A DNA stretch of 9,571 bases from Hellea sp. (GTDB taxonomy: Bacteria; Pseudomonadota; Alphaproteobacteria; Caulobacterales; Maricaulaceae). The notes under the pieces were generated by a model that saw only the letters and a program-made list of their open reading frames with translations, did no database searches and was not told where the DNA came from. Below are positions 1 through 6,197 of the stretch, piece by piece. The position numbers and the translations under genes were made by a program. The stretch lies in the NCBI GenBank assembly GCA_020628635.1, contig JAHDEU010000052.1:1-9571 (forward strand), read 5' to 3'. How positions within the stretch are numbered: position 1 is the stretch's first letter; every line of letters begins with the position of its first letter.

Positions 1-815
1 CCATGCTGGAGACCAGCGAGGGCCATCCGGCTCAGGTCGTGCTGGTCGACACGCCTGGTATCTTCGAGCCGCGCAAGAAGGACCGGCTGTCCAAATCCAT
101 GGTCCACGCCGCCTGGTCCGGCGCGGACGATAGCGGGGCGGTGGTCCACGTCGTCGATAGCGGCGCGTGGTATCGTCACAAGCAGGGCGAGGGGACGGCG
201 CAGGACCGGTTGGCGTCCGAGGACACGGAGCGCGTCATGGCGGGCCTCGCCAAGCGCGGCCGCAAGGCGGCGCTGGTGCTGAACAAGATCGACACACTGC
301 CGACAGACGAGCTGCTGCCGCTCATCGCGCATTTCAACGAAGCGGGCGACTATGAGCGCATCTTCGTCATCTCCGCCACATCCGGCGACGGGGTGGACGA
401 TCTCGCGACCTATCTGGCGGATGCCATGCCGGTCAGCCCGCTGCTCTACCCCGAAGACCAGGCGGCCGACATGCCGATGCGGCTGATGGCGGCGGAGATC
501 ACGCGCGAGAAGCTGTTCCTGCGCCTGCATGACGAACTGCCCTATGCCTCCATGGTGGAGACGGAAGGCTGGCAGGAGCGCAAGGACGGTTCCGTGAAGA
601 TCGACCAGGTCATCTATGTCCGGCGCGGCACGCAAAAGGGCATCGTGCTCGGCAAGGGCGGCTCGACGGTCAAGGAGATCGGCGCGGCCGCGCGCAAGGA
701 CATGCAGGACTGGCTCGGGCGAAAGGTCCACCTTTTCCTGTTCGTCAAGGTGCGCGAGAACTGGAAAGACGACCGCGCGCGCTACGCCGACACCGGTTTG
801 GAATTCGACCTTTAG
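1..815 (+). CDS. era: GTPase Era, 5'-truncated
   Basis: Era is an essential GTPase that binds the 3' end of 16S rRNA and helps mature the 30S subunit. About 270 residues are visible; the family is about 300, so the P-loop (G1) and switch I lie off the left edge, and the in-frame ATG at base 3 is internal. Visible in order (residues counted from base 3): G3 motif DTPGI at 16-20, G4 NKID at 94-97, G5 SATSG at 124-128, then the C-terminal KH domain with its GxxG-type loop LGKGG at 216-220 followed by STVKEIG. The stretch between G3 and G4 carries a charged insertion around 57-78 compared with E. coli Era. Stop TAG is at 813-815. In many alphaproteobacteria the order is rnc-era-recO, but no recO follows here. 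Confidence 0.97.
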   Translation, partial: MLETSEGHPAQVVLVDTPGIFEPRKKDRLSKSMVHAAWSGADDSGAVVHVVDSGAWYRHKQGEGTAQDRLASEDTERVMAGLAKRGRKAALVLNKIDTLPTDELLPLIAHFNEAGDYERIFVISATSGDGVDDLATYLADAMPVSPLLYPEDQAADMPMRLMAAEITREKLFLRLHDELPYASMVETEGWQERKDGSVKIDQVIYVRRGTQKGIVLGKGGSTVKEIGAAARKDMQDWLGRKVHLFLFVKVRENWKDDRARYADTGLEFDL

Positions 816-1078
816 GTCGTGCGTTCGGTGATGGGACAGAGGTTGATCGCCATGAGCGTGTTTTGGGCTAGGAGCGACGCTGCGGGCGTGCGTCCGCACG
901 GCAAAGCGGCGCGACGACGTCCCAAGGCGCGCTCACGGCGACCGCTGCGCGGCGACGTTGGGGCGCTCCGTGGACGTCGTTGCGGCTCTCGCCAAGGCGG
1001 ACGCATTGGCTTCGACCCGCGCCTAACCACAAAACGCCCCAAGGCTGTCAAACCCGTCTACTTCACGGGTATACGACC
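816..1078. other. Intergenic region rich in inverted repeats, no credible gene
   Basis: These 263 bases separate era from the convergent TPR-like gene. Open frames cross the region on both strands, but their products are Arg/Pro-rich low-complexity strings with no start site of quality. A different + frame (phase of base 901) reads like normal protein near its end (about 955-1021, including the residues VDVVAALAKADALAS, stop TAA at 1022-1024) but has no ATG and is closed by a TGA at 853-855. Several complementary pairs exist: ACGACGTCC (about 913-921) with GGACGTCGT (972-980), and TTGGGGCG (about 958-966) with CGCCCCAA (about 1035-1042). It could be a decayed or dispersed repeat or a structured RNA; nothing decides between these. 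Confidence 0.5.
1052..1070 (-). terminator. Weak hairpin terminator candidate after the TPR-like gene
   Basis: Read on the minus strand, 8 bases after the stop codon of the TPR-like gene, ACCCGT (1065-1070) pairs with ACGGGT (1052-1057) around a 7-base loop, and is followed by TTTG. The stem is only 6 bp and the T-tract only three bases, so it is at best a weak intrinsic terminator. Its position directly behind a stop supports the reading. Confidence 0.35.
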
Positions 1079-1759
1079 TTACTCCGCGGCCGCTTCCAGC
1101 CGAAGTGCCTCGTTGATCTCGCCGCGCAGCAGGGACGTCTCCACCGACATCGTGTCATGGCGCAGGCTCAGCTCCACATCGTCCTTGGCGCCCCGGAGAT
1201 TGCCTTGGCGCAGCCGTGCGTCGGCGCGGTAGCGATAGGCCTCGGCGTGGTCGGGATGGTAGGCGATGACGGTGGACAGGTCGGTTTCCGCATAGTCATA
1301 GCGCTCGCTCAGCACATAGGCGCGGGCGCGGGCGATGCGCAGCTCGGCATGGCGCTCATCCGACTCCAGCCCCTTGGTGGCAGACGCATAGGCGCGGCTC
1401 GCATCGTCCGCGGCGATCCAGAAATTGGCGGCTTCCAGCCGGAAATTGGTGCGCATGTCCTGCGAGCCGCCGTCCGCGCCCTCGGCCAGCTGGTCGAGCC
1501 GCGACGCCGCCTCTCCCGGATAGCCGACGGCGAACAGCGCCATGGCCTCGCAGTGGCGCGCGCGGCGGCCGCCACCCTGGTCGCGCCAGATCATGGCCTC
1601 CTCCAGAGCGAGTTCCTGGTCCACGGCGATGCGCTCCAGGCAGGCCTCGTGCCTGGCATCGAGCATGGCGGTCATGTCCTCGGCGTGTGATAACGCTGGC
1701 ACGGCGGCCAGGGCTGCGGCAAGGACGAGGTATCTGGGGAAGCGGGTCACAGCCGCCAT
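1079..1759 (-). CDS. Exported TPR-like repeat protein
   Basis: A 226-residue protein starting at ATG 1759. Residues 1-26 form a signal peptide: basic start (R6, R9), hydrophobic core LVLAAALAAV, and a Sec cleavage site after SHA, so the mature protein should be periplasmic. The rest is helical and Ala/Arg/Glu-rich; residues about 136-205 look like two degenerate tetratricopeptide repeats (pattern A-x-L-R-I-A-R-A-x-A-Y then H-A-E-A-Y-R-Y-R-A-D-A-R-L), usually protein-protein interaction scaffolds. Two cysteines (C40, C70) could form a disulfide. The frame can be extended to a TTG at 1786, but that would put nine residues before the signal peptide, so ATG 1759 is preferred although no clear Shine-Dalgarno precedes it. 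The partner is unknown. It is divergent from the SDR gene, with 17 bp between the proposed starts. Confidence 0.8.
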   Translation of the reverse strand: MAAVTRFPRYLVLAAALAAVPALSHAEDMTAMLDARHEACLERIAVDQELALEEAMIWRDQGGGRRARHCEAMALFAVGYPGEAASRLDQLAEGADGGSQDMRTNFRLEAANFWIAADDASRAYASATKGLESDERHAELRIARARAYVLSERYDYAETDLSTVIAYHPDHAEAYRYRADARLRQGNLRGAKDDVELSLRHDTMSVETSLLRGEINEALRLEAAAE

Positions 1760-1763
1760 ATAC

Positions 1764-1768
1764 GAGGG
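1764..1768 (+). promoter_or_regulatory. RBS supporting SDR start ATG 1777
   Basis: GAGGG lies 8 bases before ATG 1777, a usable Shine-Dalgarno match and spacing. A competing GGAG at 1854-1857 sits 6 bases before an in-frame GTG at 1864. Confidence 0.4.
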
Positions 1769-1776
1769 TGCCAACC

Positions 1777-2661
1777 ATGCGCACAATGCGCCCGCGCGTT
1801 ACTTTGCAGTTACCTTCCGCGCCGCTCATCCGCCGTTCACCCGAAGCGCTTGCGGAGCAGACCGTGCTGCTGATCGGCCAAGGTTATGTCGCGCGTGCGC
1901 TGCGTCCCGAATTGGAGCGCCTGAATGCGCGCGTGTCCTGGACGAGCCGCGACGGCGACGGGATCGCGTTCGGCAGCGAGGCGATGCGCCGCGCCTTTGC
2001 GGAGGCCGACGCAGTGGTCGTGTCCGTACCCCCGGCGCGCGATGGGTCCGAGCCGACGTTGGACGCGCTGGATGGTGTGAACACGCAGGCGCGCTGGATC
2101 GGCTATCTGTCGGCCACCAGTGTCTACGGCGACCGGGCGGGCGGATGGGCCTATGAGGGCGAAGCGCCGACGCCGTCCCTGCCCCGCGGAGCGAGACGCG
2201 CCGATGCGGAACTCCGCTGGCTGGAGCGCTGTGCGACGACGCACATCTTCCGGCTGGCGGGCATTTACGGGCCGGGCCGCGAACCCTTTTCCAAACTGCG
2301 CGATGGTACGGCGCGGATCGTGACGGGCGTGCCGGAACACGTCGTCAACCGCATCCATGTGGAGGACATCGTCAGCGCGCTGATCGCGTCCATGCGCGCG
2401 CCCTGCCCTCACGACATCTACAATATCGCGGATGGTCACCCGGCCGATCCGGGCGAGGTGCTGGACTTCGCGGCGGACCTTGCCGGACTGCCGAGCCCGC
2501 CGCGCGTCGACCTGAACGACCCCAGCGTGTCGGCCATGGCGCGCAGTTTCTACCGCGAGACCAAACGCATCGACATCAGCCGCGCGCAAACCCGTCTGGG
2601 ATGGACGCCACGCTACCCCGATTACCAGACCGGGCTGCGGGCTATCTACGGAAAGGCGTAG
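1777..2661 (+). CDS. Atypical extended SDR (NAD(P)-dependent epimerase/dehydratase fold)
   Basis: 294 residues from ATG 1777. The nucleotide-binding Rossmann motif is GQGYVARAL (34-42), directly after the first beta strand (VLLI). Further SDR hallmarks: strand with VVVSVPPA (80-87), active-site region LSATSVYG (111-118), RLAGIYGPGR (159-168), NRIHVEDIV (191-199) and YNIADG (215-220). Tyr117 is present but the YxxxK lysine is missing (position 121 is Ala), as in the atypical YeeZ-like SDRs, so a classical dehydrogenase mechanism is doubtful and the substrate cannot be named. Start: ATG 1777 has GAGGG at 8 bases, but GTG 1864, with GGAG at 6 bases, would begin exactly at the first beta strand. 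The 29 residues between use less typical codons (TTA, TTG, ACT). The 3' end overlaps the convergent lipoprotein gene by 16 bp. Confidence 0.85.
   Translation: MRTMRPRVTLQLPSAPLIRRSPEALAEQTVLLIGQGYVARALRPELERLNARVSWTSRDGDGIAFGSEAMRRAFAEADAVVVSVPPARDGSEPTLDALDGVNTQARWIGYLSATSVYGDRAGGWAYEGEAPTPSLPRGARRADAELRWLERCATTHIFRLAGIYGPGREPFSKLRDGTARIVTGVPEHVVNRIHVEDIVSALIASMRAPCPHDIYNIADGHPADPGEVLDFAADLAGLPSPPRVDLNDPSVSAMARSFYRETKRIDISRAQTRLGWTPRYPDYQTGLRAIYGKA
1854..1857 (+). promoter_or_regulatory. Alternative RBS for SDR start GTG 1864
   Basis: GGAG with a 6-base spacer before GTG 1864. If used, the SDR would start at its first beta strand and leave about 104 bp for divergent promoters, which is more comfortable than the 17 bp implied by ATG 1777. 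Confidence 0.35.
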
Positions 2662-3311
2662 CCGGTGGAGTAGCTCTGACGTGGACCGGGCGAGCGCACG
2701 GGCTGCGCGCCGTTCAGGCCGTAGAGCGCGAGCTCGGATTCCAGCACATAGCCCTTGTTGCGCATGCAGCTCTCGAACTTCGGGTCGATCCGGCCGCCGG
2801 CCGCGTCGATGAGCCAGTAGCCCAGATGCAGGTTCTCGCAGGTCTGCCAGTCCAGCATGGAGCTCTCGCCGTTGAGCTTGACGAAGGCGAGATCCACATC
2901 GGGGGCTGCCGCCGCGCGCACGGGCTCCGGCTGGTTGTCGAGGTAGTAGCCGTCGGAATAGGCCGGGCGGAAACGCTGCGGCGTGTCGATGATCCGGCCC
3001 ACGGACGGACTGCCATAGCCGCTGTCCAGATAGGTGCCGGGATTGGCGTAGCCATAGGTCGTCGTATCCGGCAGGCTGGTCGTGTCGTAGATCAGCACGT
3101 CAGAGCCGGCATAGGGATTGGTTTCCACATATTGCACCTCCTGGTTCGGTGCGCCGCGCAACAGGCCGCGTACGGGAGACGTCACGAACTTCGCCGCCGA
3201 CTTTGTGCCGCTCCACACGGCTCCGGCCGCGTCGCCGATCTGCGCGCAGCCCGACAGCATGGCGGCGGAAGCGATCGTGAGGGCGAGCAGGCGGGTGGTT
3301 TTGAGTGTCAT
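2646..3311 (-). CDS. Tyr-rich putative outer-membrane lipoprotein
   Basis: 221 residues from ATG 3311. The N-terminus is a lipoprotein signal: basic start (K4, R7), hydrophobic core to residue 18, and lipobox LSGC (19-22) with C22 as the lipidated cysteine. The residue after it is Ala, not Asp, which favours outer-membrane sorting by the Lol rule. After a short helical stretch, residues about 58-125 are rich in Tyr, Thr, Gly, Pro and Asp and look unstructured. The C-terminal third has two cysteines (C158, C182) in the contexts DWQTCEN and KFESCMRNKGY; the CM..KGY pattern is common in small proteobacterial lipoproteins and may form a disulfide. No enzyme motif is seen and I do not recognise the family. 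It overlaps the SDR gene tail to tail by 16 bp and is divergent from the unknown gene at 3459. Confidence 0.8.
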   Translation of the reverse strand: MTLKTTRLLALTIASAAMLSGCAQIGDAAGAVWSGTKSAAKFVTSPVRGLLRGAPNQEVQYVETNPYAGSDVLIYDTTSLPDTTTYGYANPGTYLDSGYGSPSVGRIIDTPQRFRPAYSDGYYLDNQPEPVRAAAAPDVDLAFVKLNGESSMLDWQTCENLHLGYWLIDAAGGRIDPKFESCMRNKGYVLESELALYGLNGAQPVRSPGPRQSYSTGYAFP

Positions 3312-3349
3312 GGCGTCAGTCCGGTTTGGCGGTGTGTCGCGCCTAGCCG

Positions 3350-3366
3350 TTCAAGCCTCATGCCAA
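3350..3366 (-). promoter_or_regulatory. Imperfect sigma-54-like -24/-12 element before the lipoprotein gene
   Basis: On the minus strand the sequence reads TTGGCATG-AGGC-TTGAA, close to the sigma-54 pattern TTGGCACG-N4-TTGCA with correct spacing. The invariant GC of the -12 box is GA here, so activity is doubtful. It ends 38 bases before ATG 3311, a sensible distance. Confidence 0.2.
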
Positions 3367-3397
3367 GTTAGGGCTCAGCCTTGACGGAAGGTAAAGC

Positions 3398-3418
3398 CGG
3401 GCGCGCGTTTCGCGCCCG
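3398..3418. repeat. 8-bp perfect inverted repeat in a divergent promoter region
   Basis: CGGGCGCG (3398-3405) and CGCGCCCG (3411-3418) flank a 5-base loop CGTTT. It sits in the 147 bp between the divergent lipoprotein gene and the unknown gene at 3459, 40 bp before the latter. There is no T-tract, so it is not an intrinsic terminator. It may be an operator or leader hairpin, or simply a GC-rich chance palindrome. A perfect TTGACA follows at 3422-3427, without a recognisable -10 box at the usual distance. Confidence 0.35.
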
Positions 3419-3458
3419 TGCTTGACAGGCCGGGGCGGCATTGCCACCGCTCCGGCCC

Positions 3459-4163
3459 ATGACCGATGAGCCCCGTCCCGAGACCGAGTCCGCCCGCAAG
3501 GGCCAGCAGCCCGCCCCCAAGGTCGGCAAGGCGCGCGCCCTGTCCGGCAAGCCGGAAGCGCCCGCTATCCCGACGCCCGACATCGGCACACCCGGCGCGG
3601 ATGCGCTGCCGATCCAGGCGGGCGAGGTGATCGATGAGAACACGCCGGCCGAGTCGCCGCGTCTGCAGGCGCTGTTCGATGTCGCGCAGACCTATGGCGA
3701 GCTGTCCTTCGAGAACTACGCCATCATCCGGAACCTCGCCGAGACCTTGCGCGACGAGTTCTGCGCCTGGCTGTCCGAGACGCCGAACTGCGTCTATCTG
3801 GTCCCGCCGGAAGGGCGTTTTTCGGCCAAGAACTACCAGTCGGCGGCCTATTCTGTCGCGGGCAAGGGCTATCTCCCGCTCAAGCCGATCAGCTTTGGCC
3901 TCGCCGTGAAAGTCTCCCCGGACAAGGACTTCATGCGCCTGCAGATGCACTGCCGCAAGGAAGGCGACGCCGTCTTTGTGCGCATCGAGAAGCAGCGCGA
4001 GATGCGCGTCGGCATCCCGCTCGAGGACAGCGCGCTGGAGCCGCTCTTCCGCGCGATCTACGATTACCTGACCAGCTACTTCCAGTCGCGCATCGACGAC
4101 TATGACCATGGCCGCTACGGCACGACCGAAATCGGGTTCGACATACAGCGCATGACGGGCTAG
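3459..4163 (+). CDS. Unrecognised soluble protein with disordered N-terminus
   Basis: 234 residues from ATG 3459; an in-frame TTG at 3441 would add six residues but has no better ribosome site. I do not recognise the family. Residues 1-60 are Pro/Ala/Glu/Lys-rich and probably disordered. From about residue 65 the protein has an ordered alpha/beta look: helix (LQALFDVAQTYGEL), helix (YAIIRNLAETLRDEFCAWL), then alternating strands including ISFGLAVKVSP, FMRLQMHCRK and AVFVRIEKQ, and a final helix rich in aromatic residues (LFRAIYDYLTSYFQSRI) ending near YGTTEIGFDI. There is no signal peptide or membrane segment, so it is probably cytoplasmic. It lies 57 bp before the antiporter gene on the same strand, so co-transcription is possible, with a weak GCCCG/CGGGC hairpin (4182-4199) between them. 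Confidence 0.75.
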   Translation: MTDEPRPETESARKGQQPAPKVGKARALSGKPEAPAIPTPDIGTPGADALPIQAGEVIDENTPAESPRLQALFDVAQTYGELSFENYAIIRNLAETLRDEFCAWLSETPNCVYLVPPEGRFSAKNYQSAAYSVAGKGYLPLKPISFGLAVKVSPDKDFMRLQMHCRKEGDAVFVRIEKQREMRVGIPLEDSALEPLFRAIYDYLTSYFQSRIDDYDHGRYGTTEIGFDIQRMTG

Positions 4164-4220
4164 CCACGCTCCCAGGGGAAAGCCCGCGCCAAGACGGGCC
4201 GTAACGCTGATGGGACCACT

Positions 4221-6185
4221 ATGATTCTAGCTTCTGCCGCCGACGGAGCGCACCATGTCGCCTCCGCCCTGCCCATCAAGATCGCGCTGATCGGCGCGCT
4301 GGGCATCGGTGCGCAATGGCTGGCTTGGAAACTGCAGCGCCCGGCCATCGTGCTGATGGCGGTGGCGGGGCTGATCTTCGGCCCCCTGCTGGGCGCGCTG
4401 CTGTCGCTCGACCTGCCCGGCGCGATCCGGAACTTCATCGAGCCGCTGCGCCTCGATCCGGTCAATGATTTCGGCGAGGTGTACCGCCCCGCCATCGGGC
4501 TGGCCGTGGCCATCATCCTGTTCGAGGGCGGGCTGAACCTGCGCTTCAAGGATCTGGGCGACGCGAAATCCGCCGTGATGCGCATGGTTTTTCTGGGCGG
4601 CCCCATCGCCTGGGTGCTGGGCGCAGCCGCCGCCTACTACATTGTCGGCCTGCCGTTTCTGGTCGCGGTCATGGTGGGCGGGCTGTTCGTGGTCACCGGC
4701 CCGACCGTGATCATGCCGCTTCTCCGCCAGGCCCATCTGAAACACCGGCCCGCCAATGTGCTGAAATGGGAAGGCATCGTGAACGATCCGGTCGGCGCGC
4801 TGTTCGCCGTGATCGGCTACAAGATCATCGTGTTCCAGATGACGGGAACGGGCGCGCTGGGCATTTTCGGCCTGCTGGCATTCGCCTCCATCTTCGGCGT
4901 GATCGTCGGTATCGCGTCGGCCTGGGTCCTGACCCGCGCCTTCAAGAACGGGCTGGTGCCGGAATATCTGAAAGCCCCCGTCGTCACCGCCTGGGTGCTG
5001 GCGGTCTATGTGCTATCGAACCAGATCGCGGACGAGACCGGCCTGCTGACCGTGACCGCCATGGGCATGGCAATGGCGAACATGAAATTCGCGGCCGCTG
5101 TCGAAATGCGCCGTTTCAAGGAGACCATCACCATCATCCTCGTCTCAGGCGTGTTCGTCATGCTGACCGCGACGCTGACGCCCGAAGTGCTGGGGCTGAT
5201 GTTCTCGCGCGGCGGGCTGGTCGTCTGGGGCTTCGTGCTGGTGATGATGCTGTTCGTTCGGCCCATCGCCGTGATGCTGTCGACGCTGTGGTCGGGGCTC
5301 GACTGGCGCGAGAGCGTGCTGGTCAGTTTCATCGCACCCAGGGGCATCGTGGCCGTGGCCGTCGCGGGCCTGTTCGCGGCCGAGCTGCAGGCGCTGGGCC
5401 TGGCCGAAGGCGCGCTGTTCGTGCCGCTGGCCTTCGCCCTCGTCGGCGCGACCGTTCTGTTTGCGGGCTTCTTCATCGGCCCGCTCGCCAAGGCGCTGGG
5501 GCTGTCGGCAGGCGGCGGCGACGGCGTGCTGATCGTCGGCGCGAACCCGTGGTCGCTGGGTCTCGCCAAGGCGCTCAAGGATATGGGCGTCTCCGTGCTG
5601 GTCGCGGACACCAACTGGCGCCGCCTGCGCGCAGCCCGGCTGGACGGTCACGAGGTCTTCTACGGCGAAGTGCTGTCAGAAAAGGCAGACTATTCGCTGG
5701 ACCATTCCAAGTTCAACTACATCGTCGCGGCCACGCCGAACGACGCCTATAACTCGTTGGTCTCGGTCGAGTTCGGCCCGGAGCTGGGGCGCGACCGGGT
5801 TTACCAGATTACCAATACGGAAAGCGACGACGAGGATATCGGCATCGCCTACACCTCGCGCGGGCGGACGCTGACCTCTCGCGGGCGGACATTCGATGCG
5901 CTGACCCGCGACTGGTGGTCCGGCTGGCGCTTCCGCGTCACCAAGCTCTCGGACGAGTACACGCTGGACGACCTGTTCCGTGACCGGGGCAATAATCTGG
6001 ACCTGATACTGGCCCGCACGCCCGAAGGCGCACTGAAGTTCATCCAGCCGGGCGACGAGGCAGCCGCCAAGGGCGCGACCGTGCTGTCCTTCTGCCCCGC
6101 GACCGACCAGGACGTGACCCGCGGCGAGGGTGCGAAACGCGCGGGCGGCGCGCTGGCCGGACCGACGGGCGCACTGCCGAGCTAG
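4221..6185 (+). CDS. CPA1/NhaP-like cation:proton antiporter with RCK_N-like domain
   Basis: 654 residues from ATG 4221 (weak GGGA at 4212-4215). Residues about 15-425 form a polytopic membrane domain with many hydrophobic helices; about 434-600 are cytosolic. CPA1 features: FEGGLNL (101-107), VVTGPTVIMPLL (157-168), the ion-binding Asn-Asp pair in GIVNDPVGA (185-193; N188, D189), ETGLLTVTAMGMAMAN (272-287) and APRGIVAVA (372-380). The N-D pair points to electroneutral Na+(K+)/H+ exchange for pH and salt balance; the exact ion cannot be read from sequence. The C-terminal part starts with a Rossmann-like GVLIVGANPWSLGLA (435-449) and an Asp after strand 2 (D463), resembling RCK_N/TrkA-N nucleotide-sensing domains, so ligand gating is plausible. 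A 7-codon tandem duplication lies at 545-558. The gene at 6198 follows after 12 bp. Confidence 0.93.
   Translation: MILASAADGAHHVASALPIKIALIGALGIGAQWLAWKLQRPAIVLMAVAGLIFGPLLGALLSLDLPGAIRNFIEPLRLDPVNDFGEVYRPAIGLAVAIILFEGGLNLRFKDLGDAKSAVMRMVFLGGPIAWVLGAAAAYYIVGLPFLVAVMVGGLFVVTGPTVIMPLLRQAHLKHRPANVLKWEGIVNDPVGALFAVIGYKIIVFQMTGTGALGIFGLLAFASIFGVIVGIASAWVLTRAFKNGLVPEYLKAPVVTAWVLAVYVLSNQIADETGLLTVTAMGMAMANMKFAAAVEMRRFKETITIILVSGVFVMLTATLTPEVLGLMFSRGGLVVWGFVLVMMLFVRPIAVMLSTLWSGLDWRESVLVSFIAPRGIVAVAVAGLFAAELQALGLAEGALFVPLAFALVGATVLFAGFFIGPLAKALGLSAGGGDGVLIVGANPWSLGLAKALKDMGVSVLVADTNWRRLRAARLDGHEVFYGEVLSEKADYSLDHSKFNYIVAATPNDAYNSLVSVEFGPELGRDRVYQITNTESDDEDIGIAYTSRGRTLTSRGRTFDALTRDWWSGWRFRVTKLSDEYTLDDLFRDRGNNLDLILARTPEGALKFIQPGDEAAAKGATVLSFCPATDQDVTRGEGAKRAGGALAGPTGALPS
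5853..5894 (+). repeat. 21-bp in-frame tandem duplication in the antiporter gene
   Basis: Two adjacent 21-base units (5853-5873 and 5874-5894) encode TSRGRTL and TSRGRTF. They differ at only a few bases and keep the frame. The unit lies in the cytosolic part, after the Rossmann-like fold, and adds a basic patch. Confidence 0.75.
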
Positions 6186-6197
6186 GCCACGCCGCCC

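Noticed and set aside
819..1690. Plus-strand open frames of 137 and 236 codons over the post-era region and the TPR-like gene
   Set aside because: Low-complexity Arg-rich products; most of the span is antisense to a gene with a clear signal peptide and TPR-like repeats.
1837..2589. 250-codon minus-strand frame opposite the SDR
   Set aside because: Shadow of a gene with a recognisable Rossmann motif and SDR signatures.
3422..3427. TTGACA as a complete sigma-70 promoter for the 3459 gene
   Set aside because: No -10-like hexamer at 16-18 bases downstream, so it is not listed as a promoter by itself.
4182..4199. GCCCG/CGGGC hairpin between the unknown gene and the antiporter as a terminator
   Set aside because: Only a 5-bp stem with an 8-base loop and no T-tract; termination is unlikely.
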